A DNA stretch of 21,415 nucleotides from a virus: IMG/VR virus record IMGVR_UViG_3300020442_000918, positions 1 to 21,415 of that record. One strand, 5' to 3'. A model generated the notes under the pieces. It saw nothing but the letters and a program-made list of their open reading frames with translations, was not told where the DNA came from and searched no databases. A program made the translations under genes and the position numbers. How positions within the stretch are numbered: position 1 is the stretch's first letter; each line of letters starts with the position of its first letter. Shown here piece by piece: positions 10,474 to 18,420 of the stretch.

Positions 10474-12780
10474 TCAAATCTTACAGGACTCACAATCTTC
10501 TTCATCAGTTGATTCAATCTCAGTCAAGAGATTCTCCAACTTTGTTTTCTTATCGTCTAGATCATCATCGGCATCTTTCTTGGAATCGTAGGTGTTCTGG
10601 TAGTAGGATGTTTTCCATCCGTACTTATAAGTATTGAGAAAATCCCCTGCCATGACAGAGACAGGGATCTCATTGTCAGGATATTGTTCAGGATTATAAC
10701 TCCAGTTGCCAGAGATTGCCTGATCAAAGAACTTCTGAATGACAGCAGTAACTTTGATGTATCCTTCGTTGGATGGCATATCCCAGAGCAACGTATAGTT
10801 ATTCTTCAGGGTATTGTACTGTGGAACAATCTGCTTAAGAGGTCCTTTCTTCGACTTCTTAATGGACAGGTAGTCGCGAGGCGGCTCGATTCCATTGGTA
10901 GCGTTTGACACAACGGAGCTGCTCTCCGAAGGCATTTGTGCGGACAGTGTTGAGTGCCTGAGACCGTGGGTGGCGATAGATGTCCTAAGAGATTCCCAAT
11001 CATACTTATATTCTGGCGCTACGATTTCATCGACTTCCTTCTTATATGTATCAATCGGAAGAATTCCATCAGCATACTTGGTACGAGGGAACCCATCACA
11101 TGCTCCCTTCTCCTTAGCAATCTCATTGGATGCTCTCAGGAGATAGTATTGGAATGCCTCAGTGAGTTGGTGTACCAGATCGTATGCCTCTTGGGACTCA
11201 TACTTGAATCCATTCTTTGCCAGGTAGTGTGCCAGACCGATGTAACCAACGCCCAGGGAGCGCCTGCTGAGGGTGCTACGGCGGGCAGCAGCGACAGGAT
11301 ACTCCTGGTAGTCAATCAGTTCTTCAAGACCACGGACCACGAGATCACAGAGCTCTTCCATGTCACTGAGTTCTTTGATCTTGCCCACGTTGATAGCAGA
11401 CAGGATACACAAAGCAATCTCACCAGCATCATCATCGATGTGGTTGATAGGATCTGTAGGCAGGGTGATCTCCTGACACAGGTTACTCATGTTCACCTTG
11501 TCCTTGAAGGACGAGTGTGAATTACAGTGGTCGATGTTCATCAGGTAGAGACGACCAGTCTCTGCTCTCTCTTTCAGCAGATCAAGGATCAGCTTCTGAG
11601 CATTGATAGTCTTTCTCGGAACATCCTGATCTCGTTCGTAACGGTGATATAGATCATCAAACGACTCAGTACCAAAAGCGTCATACAATCCAGGCACATC
11701 GTGCGGAGAGAAGAGGGAGATCTCTTCGTTCTTGAGGAACCTTTCGTAGAAGAGTTTGGAGAGTTGGATGCTGTAGTCAAGTTTACGTACGCGATTATCT
11801 TCTGTGCCTTTATTGTTCTTGAGAACAATGATATCTTCTATCTCTTGATGCCAGATAGGAAAGTGGACAGTCGCTGACCCACCTCGGATCCCGTTTTGCG
11901 TACAGCATCGGACAGTTGATTCAAACTTTTTGAGGAAGGGGACAACACCTGTGTGTTGAACCTCTCCGCCTCGGATCTTAGCGTTGATGCCCCTGATGCG
12001 ACCTGCGTTGATACCGATTCCTGCGCGTTGAGCAACATAGTAACCAATAGCCATGTCACTGCTAAAGATACTATCGAGGGTGTCATCAACATCAACAAGA
12101 ACACAGCTCGCAAATTGTCGAAGTGGAGTTCGCACTCCTGCCATGACAGGTGTGGGAATGTTGATTTTGTGTCGCGAGATTGCGTTGTAGTATCGTCTGA
12201 CATAATCGAGACGTGTCTCCTTAGGATACTTCTGGAACAGCGTCGCAGCAATCATCATGTACATCTGCTGCGGAGTTTCGTAGTGCTCTCCACTGCTCCG
12301 ATCTTGAACTAAATATTTATCTACAACCTGGCGCAAACCAGCGTATGTAAACAAATAGTCACGTCTATGATCGATCATGCTATCAATCCAGTCCCACTCC
12401 TCGTCGTCATAAGAGTTGAGAATAGATCCGTCGTATACTCCTTTGTCCACACAGCTAAGGACGTGTTCCTTCAGGGCGGGAAACTTCTCTGGGTGTCCAT
12501 GTACTGCTTTCCTAAGACCCATGAGTAACAGGTTGGCAGCAACGAACTGATAATTAGGATGATCCAGATCAATCAGGTCGCTAGCAGAGCGGACCAGGAT
12601 CTCTTGAATCTGTGAGGTCTTGATGCCATCAAACATCTGAAGACCACTGTTGATCTCAACTTGTGATGCGGACACACCTGCGAGTCCATCGCAAGCCATC
12701 TCAACCATCTTGTGTACCTTGTCAAGGTCGATGCCCTCTACGCTTCCATCGCGCTTGACAACTTGGATACCGTTACTCAT
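10474..12780 (-). CDS. nrdA: Class I ribonucleotide reductase, alpha (catalytic) subunit
   Basis: Reduces ribonucleoside diphosphates to deoxy forms. The 768-residue protein starts with an ATP-cone allosteric domain (residues 1-90). Active-site residues are present: C226 (FASCVLV), N433, C435 and E437 (SNLCQEI), and C458 (ALCILSA). The radical-transfer tyrosines are in SYYQNTYD near residue 733, and the redox pair C763/C766 is in CESCKI at the C-terminus. The start overlaps the primase stop as ATGA. Full length and intact, so it should be active. Presence of the N-terminal cone implies dATP feedback may be kept. Confidence 0.98.
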   Translation of the reverse strand: MSNGIQVVKRDGSVEGIDLDKVHKMVEMACDGLAGVSASQVEINSGLQMFDGIKTSQIQEILVRSASDLIDLDHPNYQFVAANLLLMGLRKAVHGHPEKFPALKEHVLSCVDKGVYDGSILNSYDDEEWDWIDSMIDHRRDYLFTYAGLRQVVDKYLVQDRSSGEHYETPQQMYMMIAATLFQKYPKETRLDYVRRYYNAISRHKINIPTPVMAGVRTPLRQFASCVLVDVDDTLDSIFSSDMAIGYYVAQRAGIGINAGRIRGINAKIRGGEVQHTGVVPFLKKFESTVRCCTQNGIRGGSATVHFPIWHQEIEDIIVLKNNKGTEDNRVRKLDYSIQLSKLFYERFLKNEEISLFSPHDVPGLYDAFGTESFDDLYHRYERDQDVPRKTINAQKLILDLLKERAETGRLYLMNIDHCNSHSSFKDKVNMSNLCQEITLPTDPINHIDDDAGEIALCILSAINVGKIKELSDMEELCDLVVRGLEELIDYQEYPVAAARRSTLSRRSLGVGYIGLAHYLAKNGFKYESQEAYDLVHQLTEAFQYYLLRASNEIAKEKGACDGFPRTKYADGILPIDTYKKEVDEIVAPEYKYDWESLRTSIATHGLRHSTLSAQMPSESSSVVSNATNGIEPPRDYLSIKKSKKGPLKQIVPQYNTLKNNYTLLWDMPSNEGYIKVTAVIQKFFDQAISGNWSYNPEQYPDNEIPVSVMAGDFLNTYKYGWKTSYYQNTYDSKKDADDDLDDKKTKLENLLTEIESTDEEDCESCKI

Positions 12781-13769
12781 ACTTTCCAGTTAGATAATTG
12801 TAGTTTAGCTTCTAAGCCCTGGTAGACATTAGATTCTACCATAGATTTGACGTTTACGCCAGTGTTCACTAGATCATTTAGATCCTTTTCACCTAGGTCC
12901 TTTGGCCAGATGACCACCTTGTGTCCTTCATCAATCGTCTTGTCGATGCGGTCAACGATCTGTCTGTTCCTGGGTTCGTTATCATACACGTAAACCAGGT
13001 CCAGGTCAAAGACACTAAGGTCTACATCAGCACCGCACATGGCGACGCTGTTGGGTAGGAACATGGAGTCGAATGGACCTTCTGTGACATAGACTGTTTG
13101 ATCTCTATTGATTTTATCTAGACCGTACACCTTCTGTGAGGTGTCATCTAGCATCACTGTGATGTATCGCATCTTGTTTCTGACATCCATGGATCTACCC
13201 TGGTATCCAAACAAGTTGCCATCGAAATCAAACAGTGGGATTATGATTCTTTCATCGTCGTTCTTAGTATCCTCAAAGACTTTCTTCTTAGAGTTAGTCC
13301 ATGCTTTGAAAGCTGGACAGTAGTACAGGTCACGTAACCTCTGCTCTGGGATACCACGACCGAGCAGGTATGCTCGTGCTGGGTGAGAATTATTTAGATC
13401 AGAAACTCTTTCCAGATCTACCTTGTGTTTAGTCTGAAACGTAGGCGCATCAAACTTAACCTTGGGGTTAGGAGTGTTACGTCCCTTACCAGTGAGTCCC
13501 TGCTTGTACTTCTCCATCACGTACTCATCATAGACGTGTGGAAACTGTTCCTTCAAAAAGATAGAAAAGGATCTGCCTACACCACAGTTGTGGCACTTGT
13601 AGACTAGATCATTCTTAATCTCGAACAGGTATCCCCTTGCTTTGTTCTTGTGCTTCTGTGAGTCACCACAGTAAGGACAACGAAAGTTGTAGAGACCCTT
13701 CTTCTTTTTTGAGAACTTACCTAAGCTAGAGCTAATAGTATTGACAAACTGTATGTCAACGTAACTCAT
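12777..13769 (-). CDS. 61: DNA primase (T4 gp61-like)
   Basis: Makes RNA primers for lagging-strand synthesis with the replicative helicase. The 330-residue product has an N-terminal zinc ribbon, CPYC (C31, C34) and CHNC (C59, C62). A TOPRIM domain follows with VYVTEGPFDSMFLP (catalytic glutamate) and LVYVYDNEPRN (acidic pair), then DLNDLV near the C-terminus. The ATG at 13769 was taken over a TTG at 13778, since the shorter start reduces overlap with the upstream gene. It is followed by nrdA with an ATGA overlap, linking priming and dNTP supply in one transcript. Confidence 0.92.
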   Translation of the reverse strand: MSYVDIQFVNTISSSLGKFSKKKKGLYNFRCPYCGDSQKHKNKARGYLFEIKNDLVYKCHNCGVGRSFSIFLKEQFPHVYDEYVMEKYKQGLTGKGRNTPNPKVKFDAPTFQTKHKVDLERVSDLNNSHPARAYLLGRGIPEQRLRDLYYCPAFKAWTNSKKKVFEDTKNDDERIIIPLFDFDGNLFGYQGRSMDVRNKMRYITVMLDDTSQKVYGLDKINRDQTVYVTEGPFDSMFLPNSVAMCGADVDLSVFDLDLVYVYDNEPRNRQIVDRIDKTIDEGHKVVIWPKDLGEKDLNDLVNTGVNVKSMVESNVYQGLEAKLQLSNWKV

Positions 13770-14157
13770 GAACGACAAGTGTATCTACAGATTCAACTGT
13801 AGCACTTGCCTTCGGACCTGTCAATAGGGGACGGAGAATGTTCTGTCCACCTGTGGAAAAGATCAATGTGATTACAGCGAGACCGCCTGCGATACTCCAC
13901 AGTTTCTTCTCTAGGGAACGGATGCGTCCATCGACAAGCTTGACGTCACGCTCACACCCTTTCTTTATTTCTTCTGTCTTCTTATGGAGATCAGAGTGGA
14001 GATGATCGATCTTCTGGAACAGCACGTCATCGATCTTCTCTTGCTGATCTAATTTCTCTTGGTGAACTGCTAGCAGTTGACCCATCTTTATGGAATTTTC
14101 TTGGAGGGACTCAACGATCCGCTCTAGTCTTTCGAGTATTGCGGTGTTGACTTCCAC
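13756..14157 (-). CDS. Coiled-coil protein with one membrane segment (holin/XhlA-like layout)
   Basis: The 133-residue product starts at GTG 14157. Residues 5-85 form a long coiled coil (ERLERIVESLQENSIKMGQL; later KIDHLHSDLHKKTEEIKKG). A single hydrophobic helix follows (LWSIAGGLAVITLIF, about 87-101), then a short Ala/Val tail. The coiled-coil-then-helix layout recalls haemolysin XhlA and some phage holin-associated proteins, but this is topology, not homology. A GATAAATA box lies 27 bases upstream, so late expression is plausible although it sits before a replication gene. Confidence 0.78.
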   Translation of the reverse strand: MEVNTAILERLERIVESLQENSIKMGQLLAVHQEKLDQQEKIDDVLFQKIDHLHSDLHKKTEEIKKGCERDVKLVDGRIRSLEKKLWSIAGGLAVITLIFSTGGQNILRPLLTGPKASATVESVDTLVVHELR

Positions 14158-14183
14158 AGCATAAAAATCCTAAGCATCAAATA

Positions 14184-14191
14184 TATTTATC
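14184..14191 (-). promoter_or_regulatory. Late-promoter-like GATAAATA
   Basis: One mismatch from TATAAATA, on the minus strand, 27 bases before the GTG of the coiled-coil/membrane gene and overlapping the stop of the upstream oxygenase-like gene. The distance resembles that of the exact box at 18207-18214 (34 bases). Confidence 0.5.
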
Positions 14192-15062
14192 ACCAGAAGA
14201 GTCTCCACGTACCATTAATTTTGAGTCCGTGCCCCTGTAATGTGATGCGTGAATCACCTGCCGAGAACCTATCACCCAGGATCATTTGGTGGATGATTCT
14301 ACCCGAGTACCAGAAGCTGTGTCCAGGTGTGTGAGAGAAAACCTTGGGCATGTACTGCTCCAGTGGACCACAGTCATCATCGAACAGACCATACTTCCAG
14401 GGTTCTTCAATGGTCTTCTGTTCCTTGATCTCTTTGACATACTCCAGGTTCTGATACCTATCAATGATAGGGTGAGGGTACCTTGCCTGGTACTCCTCTG
14501 CCTGCTTCTGTAGGTCCTCAGGGAGTCCCCAGAAGGCGATGCCTGAACCTCTGCCTGGTCTAGTAATGGTAAAGGTAAATGATAGTGGGTTCTTTATATC
14601 AATGTCTTTACCATACTTCTTGTATAGAAATGGCAGAGCATGCATGTACTGTCCATCCATATGGAGACAGCGGTGATGCTTCTTAGGTGAGGGATGTCTA
14701 TCAAACTCATAGATGTGGAACCCAGGCAGAGCAAGCTCACCTTCAAAAGCAACAGGTCCTATTTCAGGCGCGAGGGCAGCGATGAGTTTGTGGTAGACCC
14801 ACCCCATCTTGAGCGATAGTACGCGGTTCGTGATAGCCTTAGACCTCCAGTAGGTCCTAAATCCATAGTCGCTCGCGTCCATATAAAGAGTGGTACCGAG
14901 AGTATAATAATGGACGTACCTCTCAAGATCCTCTTCACTACCTGTGTCGTTAGCAGGGTGCCAATTAATTCTTTGCTTCCAAAACTTCTTGAGACCATAG
15001 ATCTGTTCCTTGAGTGTTTGGACTTCATCATCTGTGATGACATTGACGATACCAAAGTTCAA
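14190..15062 (-). CDS. 2OG-oxygenase-like protein, tandem paralogue A
   Basis: A TTG at 15062 is preferred: GGAGGA lies 7 bases upstream, it overlaps the previous stop as TTGA, and the resulting N-terminus (NFGIVNVIT) aligns with that of the neighbour (MRFGRISNLL). The alternative GTG at 15077 adds five residues. The 290-residue product has LPGFHIYEF, then CLHMDGQYM with an HxD pair (H134, D136), SFTFTITRPGRG, GRIIHQM with H258, and SRITLQGHG with R272. That order, H-x-D then H then R, fits 2OG-Fe(II) oxygenases. It is related along its length to the adjacent 282-aa protein. Confidence 0.78.
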   Translation of the reverse strand: MNFGIVNVITDDEVQTLKEQIYGLKKFWKQRINWHPANDTGSEEDLERYVHYYTLGTTLYMDASDYGFRTYWRSKAITNRVLSLKMGWVYHKLIAALAPEIGPVAFEGELALPGFHIYEFDRHPSPKKHHRCLHMDGQYMHALPFLYKKYGKDIDIKNPLSFTFTITRPGRGSGIAFWGLPEDLQKQAEEYQARYPHPIIDRYQNLEYVKEIKEQKTIEEPWKYGLFDDDCGPLEQYMPKVFSHTPGHSFWYSGRIIHQMILGDRFSAGDSRITLQGHGLKINGTWRLFW

Positions 15063-15907
15063 AAGTAGATCCTCCACTTACCATCAGCTTTGATACCGTG
15101 ACCCTGTAGTGTGATCCTGGCATCGTCTGAAGTAAGATCATGACCTGGCATAATCTGGTGGAGAATGTGACCAGTGAACCAGATCAGTCCACCTTCTCGA
15201 TACAATTCTACAAGTGGATCACCTTCAGGTTTGTATGATCCAACACTATCATTCTCCCAATGGTGTGGGTTGTTACGTAGATGGGACTTGGTTGCGTCAG
15301 CAAATTGTTCATCTATATATGACCACTTCTCCTGTTCTGTCTGGTAATTAAAATCTTTTACTAGATCACCCTCAAAGTTCATCCAGTCCCAGATGAACAA
15401 TCCACCACCTGTCTTGGGTAGTTTGATTGCCATGGTGAATGATAGAGGGTTAGCAAAGTCAACCTCATCGTACGTTTTCCAGTACGCTCCATGTTCCTTG
15501 TACTGGATGTCCAAGTGGACAGAGGCAAGAGGTTCCTGCATCATCTCCAGTTGCCATGGTGTAGCAGTTACACCAGGCTTAGTGCCGAAGATATGAAACC
15601 CAGGATGTCCCAACATGTCATCAATGACACATGGATCACCTAGTTCATTCTCCAGGGTACCACACAGGATGTCATACAACCACGTAAACTTTCTCCTGAG
15701 CAGTGGGTTGACTGCTTCCTTATGCTTATGATACTTCTTCATGTCATCACACCCTTCCAGGTATGTGACAGCACCCAGGGTCCAGAAGGGAACACGAGGC
15801 TTACACGTGCTCCTGTTCAACCAGATTGGATTCAATGAGTAAACTTGTTCTGTTGCCTGATTGATCTCAGACAAAGTAAGGAGGTTAGAAATCCGTCCGA
15901 ATCTCAT
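15059..15907 (-). CDS. 2OG-oxygenase-like protein, tandem paralogue B
   Basis: The 282-residue product has LGHPGFHIFG, VHLDIQYK with H131 and D133, NPLSFTMAIKLPKTGGG, GHILHQI with H250, and ARITLQGHGIK with R264, ending GKWRIYF. The neighbour has the same landmarks in the same order and ends GTWRLFW, so the two arose by tandem duplication. The inferred fold is a double-stranded beta-helix 2OG-Fe(II) oxygenase. The start at ATG 15907 overlaps the upstream oxygenase gene by 23 bases. Confidence 0.8.
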   Translation of the reverse strand: MRFGRISNLLTLSEINQATEQVYSLNPIWLNRSTCKPRVPFWTLGAVTYLEGCDDMKKYHKHKEAVNPLLRRKFTWLYDILCGTLENELGDPCVIDDMLGHPGFHIFGTKPGVTATPWQLEMMQEPLASVHLDIQYKEHGAYWKTYDEVDFANPLSFTMAIKLPKTGGGLFIWDWMNFEGDLVKDFNYQTEQEKWSYIDEQFADATKSHLRNNPHHWENDSVGSYKPEGDPLVELYREGGLIWFTGHILHQIMPGHDLTSDDARITLQGHGIKADGKWRIYF

Positions 15908-16631
15908 GGTCTAATACTAAAACATACCGAGGGGACTTGAGGGTGTTGTACACCGCATGGTTGTGAGAACCCCAGAAGCACATGAACTTATTGTTCTTGA
16001 ACTGCTGATGTTCTAACTTACCTGTTATTGGATTATGTAGAGCCAGTATAGCACGCCCGTCAAGAGGAACGTCGAGACCCCACAAGACACGCATCAGCAA
16101 ACCATTCTCAGGGTTAGGATCGTTGTCAGTATGCCTAGCGATCTGCTCACCAGGATACAAAACATTGATACCCACTCTCCTGTAGCAGTTTGCTTTACGT
16201 GCTGTTGATACCAACTTAGGTAGGAGGTTACAGTTGTGATCCAACTGTGCGTACTCACATCTAGTCTGGTTATTTGGATCAGCAATCAGAGTTTGCTGGT
16301 ACTCATCTCCACTCCCATACAGAGGAATGTTCTTCCAGTATCCATCATGGTCAGCAGTAGTCAACTCTCCAAAGTATCCAGTGTCTGTGTCACCAGCAGC
16401 ACCCCAGTTCACCATCTTGAGCTGATCCCTGACAGCAACAAACTCCTCATGGATCTCCGACCAGGAATCCATAAGGAGTTGAAGTCTTGGATTGTAATCA
16501 AGGATGTTATGAAACCCTGCTTGGAGTTCAGATTTCGATAAACCCTTTGGTGAATTCAGAGGACTGTGCGAGTTGATCGACGAAGGCATCTTTGTGTTCT
16601 TCACTGAGTTCATTAAATTTAGTGATGACAT
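15885..16631 (-). CDS. Aspartyl/asparaginyl beta-hydroxylase-like 2OG oxygenase
   Basis: The core is clear: INVLYPGEQIARHTDNDPNP with H167 and D169, LLMRVLWGLDVPL, NNKFMCFWGSHNHAVYN with H223 or H225, and SPRYVLVLDHE with R235 (numbered from ATG 16631). This is the Asp/Asn beta-hydroxylase arrangement. The start is uncertain: homology-like sequence begins near residue 40, yet no ATG lies there, so the gene either overlaps the upstream gene by 60-100 bases (ATG 16589 or 16631), starts at residue 54, or uses a rare codon. The first 30 residues are Ser/Asn-rich and may not be translated. Confidence 0.82.
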   Translation of the reverse strand: MSSLNLMNSVKNTKMPSSINSHSPLNSPKGLSKSELQAGFHNILDYNPRLQLLMDSWSEIHEEFVAVRDQLKMVNWGAAGDTDTGYFGELTTADHDGYWKNIPLYGSGDEYQQTLIADPNNQTRCEYAQLDHNCNLLPKLVSTARKANCYRRVGINVLYPGEQIARHTDNDPNPENGLLMRVLWGLDVPLDGRAILALHNPITGKLEHQQFKNNKFMCFWGSHNHAVYNTLKSPRYVLVLDHEIRTDF

Positions 16632-17226
16632 AGGCAGCTTCTACCTGTGTCAGTTCGAGTTCTGTGTCGTCGTTGTAGAAGTAAGTCACAGGGTTGGTGT
16701 TCTCTGTGTTCTCAATCTGTTCGATCAGACTCTGGAGATAGATCAGACCATCAAAAGATTCTTGCTTCCTCTGCTGTTGCATCGACTGACCGATCTTCTT
16801 CTGACGATCCTTTGCTTTCTTCTGGTAGTCAGAAGACTTAGCACGGGCAATAGTTTGGATCTCTTGCTTCCTGTTGGCAGCACGCTTCTCTCGCTCCTGC
16901 TTCTTCTGTACCTTGCGGCGCTGCTGGAGGAATTTATAAGCCTGTTTTGTTGCCTCACCAGACTCTTGAATGAATGCTTCCGACATTTTCTTCTTACGTT
17001 TAGAGATTCGTTTTAATAGTTTGCGGGCAGCTTTGCTTCTGCCATCGATGTGATTGGGATCATCACGTCTACGAACCCACTGCTTGCCAGCAGATTCTTG
17101 TTTCTTTCTCGCCTTTCTTTTTTTCTTGGACCACTTCATAATGGGATCAAACCCAGCAATGGCACCAGTATTAGTTGTCGGTGTATTGATAGGACCGACA
17201 TTAGTAATGCCTGCTGAACCCATCAT
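16528..17226 (-). CDS. 232-aa very basic helical protein, possible virion component
   Basis: Starts MMGSAGITNVGPINTPTTNT, a Gly/Thr-rich segment. From residue 30 to about 145 there are dense Lys/Arg/Gln helices (KWSKKKRKARKKQESAGKQW; KLLKRISKRKKKMSE). The C-terminal third is acidic and globular (VTYFYNDDTELELTQVEAAY). The basic middle could bind DNA or act in head or baseplate assembly. It overlaps the upstream gene as ATGATG, with AAGGAG 11 bases ahead. No family recognised. Confidence 0.8.
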   Translation of the reverse strand: MMGSAGITNVGPINTPTTNTGAIAGFDPIMKWSKKKRKARKKQESAGKQWVRRRDDPNHIDGRSKAARKLLKRISKRKKKMSEAFIQESGEATKQAYKFLQQRRKVQKKQEREKRAANRKQEIQTIARAKSSDYQKKAKDRQKKIGQSMQQQRKQESFDGLIYLQSLIEQIENTENTNPVTYFYNDDTELELTQVEAAYVITKFNELSEEHKDAFVDQLAQSSEFTKGFIEI

Positions 17227-17597
17227 AATTCTTGTAGCTCCTTAATAATGCTATCGTGTGTAGGAATAGCAGCGAGACTTTCTGTCTCGTTATCCTTGGG
17301 ATATCTATCAAGGAAGATCATGATAGATTTGATGATACTCCAATACTCTTTGTCCATCTTAAAGAACAAGAGTGGAGTAGCAGCATCACCAAACACATTA
17401 TATACGATGATCACATGGTTGAGGAGAAGATGGATCTTGACCTCACCAGTCTTAAGATACTTATTGATGAGGCGCTTGATATATTTGAAGCGCCTCAGAT
17501 CATCTAAGAAATCTTCTTTCGTGACTGCCGATGGATTGTCATAATGTTTAATAGCGAAGAGAACAAAGTTCTCCTCGGTCAACTCAGTAAAATTCAT
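17223..17597 (-). CDS. 124-aa conserved T4-like phage protein (DUF7207-like)
   Basis: Starts MNFTELTEENFVLFAIKHYD and contains LRRFKYIKRLINKYLKTGE and HLLLNHVIIVYNVFGDAATP. This pattern is familiar from small proteins encoded among structural genes of T4-like marine phages; the family name is from memory and the function is unknown. Globular, helical, no membrane segment. It ends in an ATGA overlap with the basic protein gene. Confidence 0.8.
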   Translation of the reverse strand: MNFTELTEENFVLFAIKHYDNPSAVTKEDFLDDLRRFKYIKRLINKYLKTGEVKIHLLLNHVIIVYNVFGDAATPLLFFKMDKEYWSIIKSIMIFLDRYPKDNETESLAAIPTHDSIIKELQEL

Positions 17598-17600
17598 TCA

Positions 17601-18173
17601 TCAAGTAACAGTCAGTGTAACTACAGAAGAGGTTACTTCTCTAGCACCAGTGTCGGTAGTAAGTTTAGCACGGAACTTGTCACCATTGTTACCTGCTGCG
17701 GTAGCAGGTGTGGTGTAAGCGTTAGCAGTGGCACCAGAGATGTTGTTCCACTTGCCTGTGCCTGCTTTCTTCTGCCACTGGTAGGCAATGGTGCCAGTAC
17801 CTGTGGTAACAGAAGCAGTAACTGTAAAGGTAGCAGTAGCGCCAGCAGATACACTAGCGTCAGAGGGTTGACCACTGATAGTGATGACGTTGGAAACGTC
17901 TGCTGCGGTTGCGTCGTCTGCCTGATCGCCAGCAGTTGCCTGAGGGATCATCATTGCCACTTGGAGCTCTGCCTTGTGACGGGTGTTACCGTGCTGGTCT
18001 GTAAAGGTATAGTATCTATACCAACCAGGTGAATCAAGTCCACGCTCACGGTTCTCTGCTAATTGTGCTTCCTCTTTGGAAACAAAGATCATTGACGCAG
18101 AGCTGCCGTCGTCACCCGAGACAAAATACTTGGGGACCGAACCAGATGCATCGGTATTACTCCAAAGTGACAT
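17601..18173 (-). CDS. Virion protein with C-terminal Ig-like domain
   Basis: The 190-residue product has an N-terminal module (MSLWSNTDASGSVPKYFVSG; then GWYRYYTFTDQHGNTRHKAE) common in marine T4-like phages, a short linker, and an Ig-like beta-sandwich from about residue 98 (ITISGQPSDASVSAGATATF; YQWQKKAG; SSVVTLTV). Ig domains of this type decorate capsids and tails and may aid attachment to particles or cells. GGAG lies 7 bases before the ATG and an exact late promoter 34 bases upstream, so it should be made late as a structural protein. Confidence 0.85.
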   Translation of the reverse strand: MSLWSNTDASGSVPKYFVSGDDGSSASMIFVSKEEAQLAENRERGLDSPGWYRYYTFTDQHGNTRHKAELQVAMMIPQATAGDQADDATAADVSNVITISGQPSDASVSAGATATFTVTASVTTGTGTIAYQWQKKAGTGKWNNISGATANAYTTPATAAGNNGDKFRAKLTTDTGAREVTSSVVTLTVT

Positions 18174-18206
18174 GAGTTACTCCGTTTGATGCTCGTATTA
18201 TATATT

Positions 18207-18214
18207 TATTTATA
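18207..18214 (-). promoter_or_regulatory. T4-type late promoter TATAAATA
   Basis: Exact TATAAATA on the minus strand in an AT-rich gap, 34 bases before the ATG of the Ig-domain virion protein and just after the stop of the 59-aa gene. Confidence 0.85.
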
Positions 18215-18216
18215 AA

Positions 18217-18396
18217 TCACTCGGACTCAGCAGGGAAGAGTGCCTTCTCCAGGTGCTCCACAGCCAGGTCGTCGAGGTCGTTGTCAGTTTTAGCTACGAT
18301 GCGCTTGAGAATTTCTACGACGAGACGCTTAGCACTCTCACTCTCAACTGCTTTCATGACTACTGTCTTAGCGACAGGAAATAGGACTGCCCACAT
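18217..18396 (-). CDS. 59-aa hypothetical protein
   Basis: Starts MWAVLFPVAKTVVMKAVESE and continues as a helical, charged protein (RLVVEILKRIVAKTDNDLDDLAVEHLEKALFP). The first helix is amphipathic and could touch a membrane. It resembles a small conserved cyanophage protein found by structural genes (from memory). No good ribosome site is seen; the leader is AT-rich with a TTTTTT run. Confidence 0.72.
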   Translation of the reverse strand: MWAVLFPVAKTVVMKAVESESAKRLVVEILKRIVAKTDNDLDDLAVEHLEKALFPAESE

Positions 18397-18420
18397 GGTT
18401 TGATAAAAAATACTTCACTA

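Noticed and set aside
10954-11520. 188-aa plus-strand ORF opposite nrdA
   Set aside because: nrdA on the other strand has all its catalytic residues in this stretch; the plus frame is a codon-bias shadow.
16573-17016. 147-aa hydrophobic plus-strand ORF resembling a membrane protein
   Set aside because: Mirror of the Lys/Arg-rich gene at 16528-17226; no independent evidence.
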